Shown piece after piece: positions 19,701-29,065 of a stretch of DNA of 64,000 nt. Position 1 is the first letter of the stretch, and every line of letters starts with the position of its first letter. This DNA comes from Galbibacter sp038433465 (lineage in GTDB: Bacteria > Bacteroidota > Bacteroidia > Flavobacteriales > Flavobacteriaceae), in NCBI RefSeq assembly GCF_038433465.1, contig NZ_JAESVF010000001.1:682001-746000 (forward strand), written 5' to 3'. A program made the position numbers and the translations under genes. The notes beneath the pieces are model-generated. The model was not told where the DNA came from and did no database searches. It saw only the letters and a program-made list of their open reading frames with translations.

Positions 19701-22700
19701 CGATCCAAAAAATAATACAGAGCTTGATATTGTTATAAGAACAAATAATATCGCTACAAATGGAAATGATATTGCTATTGATGATATTTATGCATATCAG
19801 GTTCCAAAACAATGTCCTTTTACTAAGGAAATTCAAGTAACAATTGAAGATGGAAACGCCTTTGGTGCTGAAATTATCGGACAAACTAATGTTTCTTGTA
19901 ATACTAATAGCGATAGTGAGCTTACCATATCGGTAGTAAATTTTGGAGCTAGCGGATACGAATATAGTTTAGATGATTTTGCTACCATACTGGGAAGTTC
20001 TACAAATACAACAGAAACAATTTCTTTAGGACTTGGAGAAGGTTCTTATACGTTAGCTGTTCGAGATGTAGCTAATCAAAGTACAACACCTCCATTAGCA
20101 TGTAGTGCACCACTTCCATTTACAATTACAGAGCCAGATCCAGTAGTAGTTACTGCGCAAATAACTTCAGAAATAACATGTAATGTAACAACAGCAACTA
20201 TAACCGCAACCACTGCACAAGGAGGAACGCCTGGATATAATTATCAGTTAGAGGATGAGTTAGGAAATATTATTACTGGTTATGATTTTGCTACCAATAC
20301 TACCAATAGAGTTTTTAGCAACTTACCTATCGGGAATTATATAGTTCGTGCAAAAGACAGTAATAACTGTGAAGCAGTTTCTGAAGCTATATCAGTAGCA
20401 GCTCCAGAGACAATAGCTTTTACAGCAACCCCAACTTCATGCTATGCTGGAGATAACAATGCAACGATAGAAATAGAAGTTACTTCCGGTAATGGTAACT
20501 ATCAAATTAGTTTGAATGGTGGGGTTTATAAAGACTTTAATATAGATGATACTCACCATACTATTTCTGGACTTACACCAGGTTCTTACGAAATAGACAT
20601 TAAAGACGGGTATGGATGTAATCTTACAAAGACGGGAATTGTTATAACGCCCAAACTAAATGCTATTATAGTTCCAAAGGATATTGCTTGCAACCCAGGA
20701 TCTATAGAAGTTACTACTTCTGGTGGTGACGGAAGTTACCAATATGCGTATATGACTTCTGGTAGCACGCCAACAGTTTCAGATTATGTTACTTCAAATA
20801 CTTATACCGTAAACTCAGGAAGTGCAGGCTCTTATGATGTATATGTTAAAGATGGGAGTGATTGTACTTATATGGAGACGGTAGAAATTAAAGAAGTTAC
20901 AGCAATAAGTGTAACCGCAACTGCAACACAACCTAAGTGTTATAATGATAATGGAGCTATAGATGTAACAATAACAGGAGGTGTTGGGCCTTTTAAAATT
21001 GTACTAAATGATGGAGTTACAGATGTTAAAACGGTAGATGATTTTACAGGAGTAACGAGGTCTTTTGTAAGACTTCCTGCAGCAAATTACACCATTACTG
21101 TAACCGATAATTATGGGTGCCCTGCAACAGCTACAGCAAATCTTGTAAACCCAGAAGAGTTGACAGCAGATATTGATCCTATTTTACCAGCTACGTGTGT
21201 GAGTTCGGTTCCTGATGATTATGGTTTTGAATTTGAAAATTATCCAAATACCATAGGTACTGTTCAGTTTAGTGCAGATGGAGGAGTAACTTGGCAGTCT
21301 TCTCCGCAGTTTACAGGAATCGGATTTCAGTCGGGTGATATTGTTTATCCATCTATAAGAACTGTAGATGGAACAGGAAGTACTATATGCCAAACAGACT
21401 TCCCTAGATATATTATTCCTTATCCTTTAGATGATTTGAACATTACAATTTCAGCTATTGTAGTTAATTGTGATGAATTACAAGTAGATGTTCAAGGAAC
21501 GCAGGGTAATCCTCCATATGAATACACATATTCAGAGGACCCATCTACTTTCGACCCTATAACAGCTACATGGACAACTCCAACACCAATTAACCATGTT
21601 TTTGAAGATTTGGTTCCAGGTAAAACATATGTTTTTTATGTAAGAGATGACGCAGGGTGTGTACGCCAAAGTAGTAAAAATGTGAATGAATTGGTTACTT
21701 TACCAATGGAAATAACAAGTACATATGAACCTGCATGTGCTGGTTCAAATGATGCTGAGATAACATTTACAGTAACAGACACCGATGGTACTGTAGAAAA
21801 CAGTATGACTTGGGAGTTATACGATGTTGATGGAAATGTTATCAAAACAAGTGTAGGGATTGAACCTTTTGCATCCCCACAAGAAATTAAAGTTACTGGA
21901 CTTGCTCCAAATGAATACTATATTAAAGTAATTCAAGTAGATAATGGAGGAACAAATAGCTGTATTGGTGCGAGTGAAAATATCCTAATAGAAGAGCAAA
22001 AACCAATTACAGGAAACCCGATTAATGCTAGAGATATTACATGTGATGCTCCAGGACTTATAGAAGTACTAGATATTACTGGTGGTGGAGGTTCATATAC
22101 TTTTACACTAACTAGCAGTAATTTCGATATTGATAATGACGGTATTTACGACCCAGCAATTGATTTTATTACAACAACCAACAACCCAATGGATGTTTCT
22201 ATTGATGATGTGTTAGATCCTACAGTTGGTTCTATAACAGTAAACGTGTCAGTAACAGATCAATTTGGATGTACAAATAACTTAGGATCTGTAGCTCTTA
22301 CTATTTCGCAACCACCAGTTATTACTAATGTTGTTACCGATAATTGTGATGGAAAATCAACAATTACAATTACAGCAACTGGTGGAACAGGAGATTATTA
22401 CTATTCTATTGATAACGGACTTACTTTTGGTCAGTTAAACGACAATGAGTTTACTAAGCTTCCAACAGGATCTTACGATATTGTAGTAAAAGATACTAAC
22501 GGATGTACTGTTTCTGGAGCTTCACAAGTAAATGTGTATGATCCATTAATTGTAAAAGCAGATCTAAATGAAAATTTAGATTGCCAAACGGGAGATCAAA
22601 ATGCTGAACTTATTTTTGAAGTGAGCGGAGGTTCTTCTGCATCAGCGCTTTCTAACATCACCTACACAATTACAGGGCCTACCGGGTTTAGTAGTTCGCC

Positions 22701-25700
22701 TACAGATGTGGTTATGGTTTCGAATCCAACAATTTTTACAGATGCAAATGTTCCAGGCACCTATACAATAGCCGTTACAGATGCTGCAAATGGCGGCTGT
22801 ACAGTAATAAAAACTGTTGTAGTGCCAGATAAAATAACTCCTAAACCTGTTATTAATTCTAAAACAGATGTAGATTGTTTTAATGCTGATAATGGTTCGA
22901 TTACAGTTTCAGCAGTAGATAACGGAATAGGGCCTTTTACTTTTGAAATTGTAGAATTGAATGGAAGTTCAATTACCAGTATTCAACCAGATAATACAGC
23001 TCCTGCATACCAAGCTACATTTAGTGGATTAGCAGGTACAGTATCTGGTAATACGTATACTATAAAAGTAACAGGAAATTCAGATAATACGTGTTCTTCA
23101 ACAATTACAGAAACAATTTATCAACCAGCTCAATTAGAGAATTTAATGCTTATTCCAACGCAATTTGCTTGTACTGTAGGTAATGCTTTAAATGAAGCTG
23201 TTGTAAAGGCAAGTGGTGTTACTGGAGGAACTGGAAGTTATACTTATGAATTTATCTATGACAATAGTACTCCTTCAGATCCTTCCGACGATAGAATCCA
23301 AAAAGGAGCTGAGGATACTTTTAACGTTTCGAATATTGCTGGAGGTAATGTTGTAGTTAATGTATATGATGAAAACGGATGTTCTATTTCTGATGATGTA
23401 GATATTTTACCATATAATAAATTGGAAAATATAGGGACAACACCAATTAATCCAACATGTAATGGTGGGGATGGAAGTATTCAGGTAGATGTAACGTTAT
23501 CGTTGGGTATTGGAACGGATGTTTTAATTTACACATTATATGATGCTTCAGGAAGTCAATTAAATTCCTTTACTGGTAATGTAGATTCTCACACTTTTAC
23601 AGGATTAGATGTTGGAAACTACCAAGTAAAAGTTGTTAATGATAATACGGGTTGTGAGTTAAATAGAACAGAAGAATTAACAGATCCAAATACTTTCGAA
23701 ATCGATTTAAATGTTACCTCGAGTGTAGTGTGTTTTGGCTCTCAAACAGGAGAAATAACAGTAGAACTTCAAGATCCTACTTATTCAGGAAGTGTTATTG
23801 TTTATATATATAATACCAATGGAACGCCAAATGATAGATCGGATGATGGTACAGCTATTAAATCTGCTTCAGGTGTTGGAAATTCAATAATAACACTAGA
23901 TCAATTTGAAACAGGTACTTACCTTGCTGAGGTAATTCAAAATGATGCTCCTTATTGCAGTCAAACAACGGTATTTACAATTACAACGCCGCCAGTTGCA
24001 CTAACAGCCGACACTACTGTAAATGCTCAAACCTGTGCTTTAAACGACGGAGTAATCGAAGTTATTAATACTACTGGCGGATGGGGTGGTTATAAATACT
24101 ATGTAAGTACAACACCAATTCCAGATGAAAATGATGTTACAAACTATTCCGATAACCCTCGTTTTGAAGGATTAGGTACAGGGACATACGAGATTTGGGT
24201 AATCGACCAAAAAGGTTGTCCACTTCAATTACCTTCCGAAACTATTGCGGTTCCTACTCCTATAACTGGAAGTATAACTGCTACTACTCAAAATTGTGAT
24301 GGATTGAGTGGCGAAATTACAGTAGATAATGTTTTAGGAGGTTCAGGAGGTCTCTATCAATTCCAACTTATAAAAGATGGTGCCGATTTTGGAACTCCTC
24401 AAATTGGAATGACAACAACCTTTACTGGATTAGGAGCAGGAATTTATGAAGTGAGAATTTCTGATACATGGGATTGTTCAACAGTTCTACATACATCAAT
24501 TACTTTATATGAAGAGATTGCACTTAATTATTCCATAGATAACAGTATTTCTTGTGATGCAACAAATGCGAATGTAGGAGGGCAAGTTACTATTGATGCT
24601 ACTGGTGGAGATGGAACCTATTTATTTGAGGTTGAATACCCTGATGGTACAATAGCTAATAATGGTAGTAACCCAGTGTTTACAGGGTTAGATCAAGTAG
24701 GGACATATACATTTACCGTTACAGATGGTGTTGGATGTTCTAAACCAATAATATTAGATTTAGATGCGCCTGTTGTGCCAGAATTAGTAATTTCTAAAAC
24801 AACAAATGTTTCTTGTGAAGGTGCTAGTGATGGAACAATTAAAGCATCTGTAACATCAACTACGGCTGTAAATCCACCTTATACGTATGTGTTAACGGGA
24901 CCTGTTACAGCTACAAATACTAGCGGATTGTTCACTGGGCTTCCTGCAGGAAACTATACCGTAACAGTAAACTCTGCTTTAGGTTGTAACGATTCAGAAA
25001 TTGTTACTATTACAGAGCCAATGGCATTAGCTTTTACAGCTTCTGTAACTACAGAGTTTGCTTGTAACCCAGATAATACTATTGCTCTTGGAGAAATAAC
25101 TGTAAATGTAGATGCAACAACAGGCACAGCTCCTTATTTATATAGTATTGATGGAACAAATTATCAAAATAGCAATGTATTTAACGTAGTTGATACTGGA
25201 AGTACCGAAAATTACACACTGTATGTAAAAGATGCTAATGGTTGTTTCGATACATACCCAGTTGTAATAAGTCCGCTTCCTAAAATTACCTCAACAATGG
25301 TTTCACTTGTTACTGCTATAACTTGTGCAAATCCAGAAGAAGTTGCTGTTAATGTTACTGGCGGTTCTGGCGATTTTACTATTGATATATTGCCTTCAGG
25401 ACCATCTCAAAGTATAATAGGGCAAACAGCAAACTTTAATTTACCTACATCTGGTGATTATGTTTTCCAAGTAACAGACAATGTTACAGGGTGTTTCTAT
25501 ATTACAGACCCATATACAGTGGAACCATACAATACTATTGAAGCTACTGCAAGTGCAAGTTCGAGTATTAGTTGTTTAGGCTCAAATACTGGTGAAATTA
25601 CAGTTGATGTTAAAAACTATGTAGGTAACTATGCGTATGAAGTTTTTGAAAGCAACGGAACGTCCATTGGATTAATAGGCTCTGGAGTAGCCTCTACAAG

Positions 25701-28065
25701 TACAATTGTAAGCGGTATCCCTGCTGGTAATTATTATGTTGAAATTACAGCTACAGACACTCCTTACTGCCCAACAACAACGAACACAGTAAGTATTAAA
25801 TCGCCAATAACAGCATTAGATATAAATGTTACAATTACTGAGGATTTAAGTTGTGTTTCTAATATTGCTGAAATTGAAGCTTCAGCTAATGGAGGATGGG
25901 GTAGTTATCAATTTGCCTTAGTAGGACAAGGAAAAGTGCCTTCAAATTCAGATTATGCTTCAAGTAGTACTTTCACTAATATTTCAGCAGGAACATATGA
26001 TGTGTATGTTAAAGACGCTGGAGGATGTGAAATGTTTGAAACAATAACGATTACACAACCATCTCCAATTGTAGCAAATTCAACAGCAATTTCTAGCAGT
26101 ATTTTATGTGAAGGAGATAAAACAGGAAGTATAACCGTTTCTGTAATTTCTGGAGGAAGACCAGATTTTGACTCATCTGTAAGCTATTTGTACATTTTAA
26201 ATACATTGGACGAAGTTGGAAATGTTACTTCTAGCGCTACGCCTCAATTATCAAATGTATTTACTAGTTTGGGTGCAGGTAATTACAGCGTAACTGTTAC
26301 CGATAATTACGGTTGTGATTCTGATACAAATCCTGTATTTATTACAGAACCTAGCGAGGTAGTTGCCTCTTTACGAATCCTTAAAAATAACACTTGTACA
26401 ACGGGTGCTACTCTTGAGCTTTCGGCAAGTGGAGGTACAGGAAATGGATATGAATATAGCACTTCTGAAAACGGACCTTGGACACCAATGTCTGGAAATA
26501 GTGTTCAAATTCAAGTGCCAGGACCGCTTACAGTAGCAGTTACACATCAGTACTTTGTTAGAGATGCCGAAGAGTGTATTTCTCAAGTATCGAATACGGT
26601 TACTATAAACCCTGTTAGGGAGCTAGAAATTTTACCAACTGTGGTAACAGATGTAAGTTGTTACAATGAGGCTACGGGGTATATTAAAGTAGATGCTCAA
26701 GGCGGATTAGGAAACTATTTATACACACTTTACGATGTGTCTGGTAGTGTTGTGGTGAGACCAGAGCAAACCCAAAATACATTTACCGATTTACCAGCAG
26801 GGGTTTATTTTGTTGAAGTTAATAGTAAAGATTGTTCTGCTACAGAGCGTATTCAAATAGAAGAAGGGCAAGAATTAACCTCTAAAGAACCAGTTATTTT
26901 CAATCCGTTGTGTTCTGATGATTTGGGTAGAATCGAATTAGAACTTCAAGGAGGTACAGGAGATTATCAATTTGCAATTTCTCCAAACCTTGATCAGTTC
27001 CAAAGCAAAAATGTTTTTGAAGATTTAGAACCAGGAACTTATACCATTATCGCTCAAGATTCAAAAGGATGTAATCCGTTTGTTTATAAGAGAGAAATTA
27101 AAGCGCCAAGTCCAGTTGTAGCAAAAGCAAACATTCTAGAAAAAGAGTTCTGTGCAGGAGATAAAACAGGAAGTTTCGAAATTAACATTGCTGGTGGAAC
27201 AGCTCCTTATTATACAGCTTTAAACACTCAAGACGAAGACAAGTTTGTTGAAAACAGAACTATGTTTGAAGGTCTTGAAGGTGGAGAAACGTATGTGGTG
27301 TTTGTAAAAGATGCCAACGGATGTACAACCAATGTTATTGTAACGCTAGACAAAGCTGTAGATCTTTCGCCAAGAGTAGAAATGAATCAGATTTGTTTTG
27401 AAAACAGTTCAGTAAACGAAGTGGTTATCGAATTGGCACAAACAGATTTAGAAGAGGTTATCTATAAGTTAGATGATGGCCCAGATCAATTTGAAAATAC
27501 GTTTACCAATTTAACACCTGGAGATCATAAAGTAACGGTTTCTTACTACGGATGCGAGAAAACAGTTGAATTCACAGTAGATCCTATCGATCCGTTAAAT
27601 ATGTCGGTTGGAGAGAGTAATATCAATCAATTTACAATTTCTCCAAGCGGTGGTGCTGCTCCGTATCAATACTTTGTAAATGGAGTTTCTACAGGTGGAA
27701 ATCAAGAATACATCATTAAAGAAAGTGGCGACTACGAAGTAAAAGTTATTGACGCCAACGGATGCGAAGTCGTAGCGCAAATCTCAATGACATTCATCGA
27801 TATTGAAATTCCAAATGTATTTACTCCAGATGGAGATGCCAATAACGATACTTGGTCGCCAAATAACACTTTATTGTATCCAAATATGGTTACGCAAGTA
27901 TTTGACAGATATGGTAGAGTAGTAGCTGAATTGAGATTTGGTGATGAATGGGACGGAAAATATAATGGAGCTGAACTTCCAACAGGAGATTATTGGTACG
28001 TAATAAAACTCAACGATTCAACGGATGATAGAGAGTTTGTTGGGCATTTTACACTTTATAGATAA
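13777..28065 (+). CDS. sprB: SprB-like giant gliding adhesin with CHU_C sorting domain
   Basis: 4762 residues (F. johnsoniae SprB is longer, about 6500). Order: signal peptide 1-28 (ending ALSAQ); unique N-terminal domain about 30-365; DUF11 domain about 368-483 (LTKVAEDIDG, YYAIKFQNVG); Ig-like segment near 547-610. About 42 SprB repeats follow from residue 741 to 4670, each about 80-95 residues with a leading Cys, a GG-x-x-x-Y-x-YS core, AGTYTVTV and D-x-x-GC. A non-repeat binding-type domain interrupts them at about 1810-2005. The CHU_C domain (about 4676-4762; IEIPNVFTPDGDANND) sends it through the T9SS. It is the filamentous surface adhesin propelled along the cell during gliding. Start ATG 13777; sprF follows after 10 nt. 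Confidence 0.93.
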   Translation: MKKNYFTLQSYTVFACIFFACISALSAQVGKEFQQRYTTNIRGELVMLANNVVSKDDSSISANEDYTGGSNNNDVNVEYIDIDNDTSTFSSTSSDLSLQECAKIRYAGLYWSAIYPFDRGSDGNATSGTDILEYKTVKLAVPGAGYVDVPADEEIYYGAPTNKFWETSYVCYADVTDLITPLENPNGSYFVGNVRATQGRKNGGSGGGWVLLIVYEDPNMPGKYISTFDGYVAVTGTVSQEFSYRGFQTIPTGPVRARLGVGALEGDRRLSGDRMSIKADGKSNFTDLSNDGNPIDNFFNSNITVDGYNVTTRNTKSSNTLGFDADIFNLNNPSNNVIDNGETGVSIKVSTSGDGYGVFLNTISIDIIEPDVKLTKVAEDIDGNDITGAEVDLGQEMYYAIKFQNVGNDHAEDLVIRDALPANVNILESDIQLPASINGQSVTYTYDPATHSVYFNIPDNFVEIDDPEYEIRIKVQVVNNCYELRDACSNIIENLAYASYTGDVNKAVITDDPSVADYDACDIAIPGSTNFLADIGECIVDTKIPLCGATTELVAGNGFDTYQWYRQDASGNYVIIPGATNQSYSTSTFGTYKVVKTIPAPCSAFDEFFTVEPRTNNPANPFQDDADEVVTCTNDGSLLPKFFLCGTNDDRLLSADNFNGAISFEWQRLNDGCSEESIEDDCPTRSNSCGWTTMSTSQNYTLTGPGEYRLVVTYDGGCFTRYPFKAYENSVDPTITSENIICETLGSIDISGVSTDYEFAVALSSVNFDPNNATWQDIPSFEISNAGTYSVYIRQAGIELESGDRQPCLFKFENIAISNENFDVNTSITDPYCFGDTGSINVSVNNARAWYTYTLIDSNDDVVAEERQTDDNNHQFLDVTAGTYKLRVTTKDFCLAEEEVTLTAPPKLNLTAVVSQNVSCREGNILLNATGGKTPYNYAIWSYVDVNGTGGPLYSDVKDIPADAFQTRNIFDIYLGEQGSYEFIVVDRNNCYAISNKVTIDVDPDIEFTVNPTEETCLNSNDGSISINLSNANGYNVSYSIDGVTFGSSSQFNNLAPDTYTVTVRGVKGNITCDFSKDVTINPGVQISATASLSSDYSCLTDGEITFSNATGGSGTFEYSIDGVNWQDNPVFGGLTAGAYTPSYRDKNSISCVQEAGQIVIDPLTKPTDINFTTTTPQCPLQTSDVTLSVVGGAGAINYTIIAPTVAVTDNGNNNVFNGLKAGNTYTFRVTDSKGCTYDENLTIPLSTPIGVVGQRISNVSCVDGKDGEIRYTVSGFITNYNYTVVDASNTTVESSLVAQTTSTINITGLEAGTYTITVTDSETACTDTDTVIVEEPTSPLVIGTPDVTHESCSSSGTVLGAVTISASGGWGSYTYKLLDNTNTSIASNTSGSFTNLPSGSYTIQVEDANGCNTETSSFNIDAAIPPTLSISANDVCYNTTSGLTLTATVTSGGSGVLSYTLNGERTNTVGIFDKLQPGTHTITVTDGKNCTDTKSITINPELKVTASAQPISSCASATNVTITASGGDGNYVYSLVPSGDSPGTFSSTNPIVVGAAGTYDIYVRDKNGATAYCEAKYSVSITKEDSITISATNTEILCNGNGNASLTVTANNGKPPYRYSINGGTYQDSNVFNNLAPGAYVISVIDSNDCTESLTYILEEPDPLNASAGVSALVGCDSNGAEVRITNPQGGTPPYEYSFDGGSTYTSSAVGKLPAGDYTVFVRDSKGCIYGMDVTVDNPPSAPELPFVLTYNCDGTGNVVVNPSISTYDYTYSLGGSLNTPADSNVFTGLPVGTHTISVSYEDTTPTTYSDLLNENYGVGQTTTSPNISSVYCYEPQVSNVNIDCMPEASNNININDGEYAVTSKIVSPFGTWDSPVDHTTGASDGRFLAINVGSVAGQGGIIYQKTVQDVIPNQNIIVELYAYNLMRQGTSGQDPNIEVQLVDKSGNVINNYVSGNIAKHTSTSDWNKIEVAIDPKNNTELDIVIRTNNIATNGNDIAIDDIYAYQVPKQCPFTKEIQVTIEDGNAFGAEIIGQTNVSCNTNSDSELTISVVNFGASGYEYSLDDFATILGSSTNTTETISLGLGEGSYTLAVRDVANQSTTPPLACSAPLPFTITEPDPVVVTAQITSEITCNVTTATITATTAQGGTPGYNYQLEDELGNIITGYDFATNTTNRVFSNLPIGNYIVRAKDSNNCEAVSEAISVAAPETIAFTATPTSCYAGDNNATIEIEVTSGNGNYQISLNGGVYKDFNIDDTHHTISGLTPGSYEIDIKDGYGCNLTKTGIVITPKLNAIIVPKDIACNPGSIEVTTSGGDGSYQYAYMTSGSTPTVSDYVTSNTYTVNSGSAGSYDVYVKDGSDCTYMETVEIKEVTAISVTATATQPKCYNDNGAIDVTITGGVGPFKIVLNDGVTDVKTVDDFTGVTRSFVRLPAANYTITVTDNYGCPATATANLVNPEELTADIDPILPATCVSSVPDDYGFEFENYPNTIGTVQFSADGGVTWQSSPQFTGIGFQSGDIVYPSIRTVDGTGSTICQTDFPRYIIPYPLDDLNITISAIVVNCDELQVDVQGTQGNPPYEYTYSEDPSTFDPITATWTTPTPINHVFEDLVPGKTYVFYVRDDAGCVRQSSKNVNELVTLPMEITSTYEPACAGSNDAEITFTVTDTDGTVENSMTWELYDVDGNVIKTSVGIEPFASPQEIKVTGLAPNEYYIKVIQVDNGGTNSCIGASENILIEEQKPITGNPINARDITCDAPGLIEVLDITGGGGSYTFTLTSSNFDIDNDGIYDPAIDFITTTNNPMDVSIDDVLDPTVGSITVNVSVTDQFGCTNNLGSVALTISQPPVITNVVTDNCDGKSTITITATGGTGDYYYSIDNGLTFGQLNDNEFTKLPTGSYDIVVKDTNGCTVSGASQVNVYDPLIVKADLNENLDCQTGDQNAELIFEVSGGSSASALSNITYTITGPTGFSSSPTDVVMVSNPTIFTDANVPGTYTIAVTDAANGGCTVIKTVVVPDKITPKPVINSKTDVDCFNADNGSITVSAVDNGIGPFTFEIVELNGSSITSIQPDNTAPAYQATFSGLAGTVSGNTYTIKVTGNSDNTCSSTITETIYQPAQLENLMLIPTQFACTVGNALNEAVVKASGVTGGTGSYTYEFIYDNSTPSDPSDDRIQKGAEDTFNVSNIAGGNVVVNVYDENGCSISDDVDILPYNKLENIGTTPINPTCNGGDGSIQVDVTLSLGIGTDVLIYTLYDASGSQLNSFTGNVDSHTFTGLDVGNYQVKVVNDNTGCELNRTEELTDPNTFEIDLNVTSSVVCFGSQTGEITVELQDPTYSGSVIVYIYNTNGTPNDRSDDGTAIKSASGVGNSIITLDQFETGTYLAEVIQNDAPYCSQTTVFTITTPPVALTADTTVNAQTCALNDGVIEVINTTGGWGGYKYYVSTTPIPDENDVTNYSDNPRFEGLGTGTYEIWVIDQKGCPLQLPSETIAVPTPITGSITATTQNCDGLSGEITVDNVLGGSGGLYQFQLIKDGADFGTPQIGMTTTFTGLGAGIYEVRISDTWDCSTVLHTSITLYEEIALNYSIDNSISCDATNANVGGQVTIDATGGDGTYLFEVEYPDGTIANNGSNPVFTGLDQVGTYTFTVTDGVGCSKPIILDLDAPVVPELVISKTTNVSCEGASDGTIKASVTSTTAVNPPYTYVLTGPVTATNTSGLFTGLPAGNYTVTVNSALGCNDSEIVTITEPMALAFTASVTTEFACNPDNTIALGEITVNVDATTGTAPYLYSIDGTNYQNSNVFNVVDTGSTENYTLYVKDANGCFDTYPVVISPLPKITSTMVSLVTAITCANPEEVAVNVTGGSGDFTIDILPSGPSQSIIGQTANFNLPTSGDYVFQVTDNVTGCFYITDPYTVEPYNTIEATASASSSISCLGSNTGEITVDVKNYVGNYAYEVFESNGTSIGLIGSGVASTSTIVSGIPAGNYYVEITATDTPYCPTTTNTVSIKSPITALDINVTITEDLSCVSNIAEIEASANGGWGSYQFALVGQGKVPSNSDYASSSTFTNISAGTYDVYVKDAGGCEMFETITITQPSPIVANSTAISSSILCEGDKTGSITVSVISGGRPDFDSSVSYLYILNTLDEVGNVTSSATPQLSNVFTSLGAGNYSVTVTDNYGCDSDTNPVFITEPSEVVASLRILKNNTCTTGATLELSASGGTGNGYEYSTSENGPWTPMSGNSVQIQVPGPLTVAVTHQYFVRDAEECISQVSNTVTINPVRELEILPTVVTDVSCYNEATGYIKVDAQGGLGNYLYTLYDVSGSVVVRPEQTQNTFTDLPAGVYFVEVNSKDCSATERIQIEEGQELTSKEPVIFNPLCSDDLGRIELELQGGTGDYQFAISPNLDQFQSKNVFEDLEPGTYTIIAQDSKGCNPFVYKREIKAPSPVVAKANILEKEFCAGDKTGSFEINIAGGTAPYYTALNTQDEDKFVENRTMFEGLEGGETYVVFVKDANGCTTNVIVTLDKAVDLSPRVEMNQICFENSSVNEVVIELAQTDLEEVIYKLDDGPDQFENTFTNLTPGDHKVTVSYYGCEKTVEFTVDPIDPLNMSVGESNINQFTISPSGGAAPYQYFVNGVSTGGNQEYIIKESGDYEVKVIDANGCEVVAQISMTFIDIEIPNVFTPDGDANNDTWSPNNTLLYPNMVTQVFDRYGRVVAELRFGDEWDGKYNGAELPTGDYWYVIKLNDSTDDREFVGHFTLYR

Positions 28066-28075
28066 TAAAAGAAAG

Positions 28076-29041
28076 ATGAAAAAATTTTTAGTAAGCATAG
28101 CAGTTGCAATCGGATTTTCGGCTAACGCGCAAGAGTTAACACTACCAACGTTTACTCAATATTTAGCCGATAACGAGTTTGTAATTTCTCCCACCTATGC
28201 TGGTATTGGAGATTATGTAAAAATACGTGGAAATGCACTTACACAATGGGTGGGTATCGATGATGCACCAGATACCCAAACCCTTGTTGGAGATGTGCGT
28301 CTCGGACAAAAATCGGGGATAGGAGCTTTGATTTACAATGATAAAAATGGAAATACACGCCAAACAGGAGCACGTCTTTCGTTTGCGCACCATTTAACGA
28401 TAGACGAGACAGAAGATCGTTTTCTTTCCTTCGGACTTTCATACAACATCAATCAATTTAGAATTGCTGTTGAAAATTTTGATACCGATGGCGATGGAAT
28501 TCCAGACACTGCAGATCCAAGTATTGGCGACGATCGTTCTACCACCAATCACAACTTCGATGTAGGTATTTTATATCGAAGCGGAGGCTTTTTTGCAAGT
28601 GTAAATGCATCCAATATTCTGAATAAAGAATTAAATGTTTTTGCAATTAATGAGCCTAACAAACTTCGAAACTATTATGTGTATTCGGGGTACCGATTTA
28701 AAAAGAATATCCGCTCCAACTTTGAGTGGGAACCTTCTGCCTTTTTTCAATATTTTGAAAGTGATGGTCGTTCGAGTACCGATATCAATATGAAAGTTCG
28801 TTATTGGGATTTTGAAGATTACTATTGGGCAGGAATAACCTATCGCTTCTTAAACGATCAGTTTTTAGATCCTTTAAATGTTGGACCAATGGTTGGACTT
28901 AAAAAAGGGGCGTTCTATTTTGCGTATTCTTATCAAGTTGTTTTAAACGATATTCAACTTTACAGCTCTGGTACGCATATGGTTACCATTGGGCTCGATA
29001 TTTTTCAAGGACTTAGCAACTGTCGTTGTACCATGCGATAG
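28076..29041 (+). CDS. sprF: SprF, PorP/SprF-family outer membrane protein
   Basis: 321 residues from the ATG at 28076; the longer frame from 28025 overlaps the end of sprB and would bury the signal peptide (MKKFLVSIAVAIGFSANAQ). The mature protein begins ELTLPTFTQYLADNEFVISPTYAG, the PorP/SprF family opening, and is built of alternating strands expected for an outer-membrane barrel. In F. johnsoniae SprF is specifically needed for SprB to reach the cell surface. A calcium-type DTDGDGIPDTADP loop lies at about residues 136-148. It lies 10 nt after sprB, preceded by an A-rich ribosome-binding region. Confidence 0.92.
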   Translation: MKKFLVSIAVAIGFSANAQELTLPTFTQYLADNEFVISPTYAGIGDYVKIRGNALTQWVGIDDAPDTQTLVGDVRLGQKSGIGALIYNDKNGNTRQTGARLSFAHHLTIDETEDRFLSFGLSYNINQFRIAVENFDTDGDGIPDTADPSIGDDRSTTNHNFDVGILYRSGGFFASVNASNILNKELNVFAINEPNKLRNYYVYSGYRFKKNIRSNFEWEPSAFFQYFESDGRSSTDINMKVRYWDFEDYYWAGITYRFLNDQFLDPLNVGPMVGLKKGAFYFAYSYQVVLNDIQLYSSGTHMVTIGLDIFQGLSNCRCTMR

Positions 29042-29065
29042 TCAATTAAAAAAACAACTTGTGAT

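Noticed and set aside
13777..28065. Repeat array in sprB as a CRISPR or satellite DNA
   Set aside because: The repeats are protein-level, about 85 residues and strongly diverged in DNA; no short identical direct repeats with spacers.
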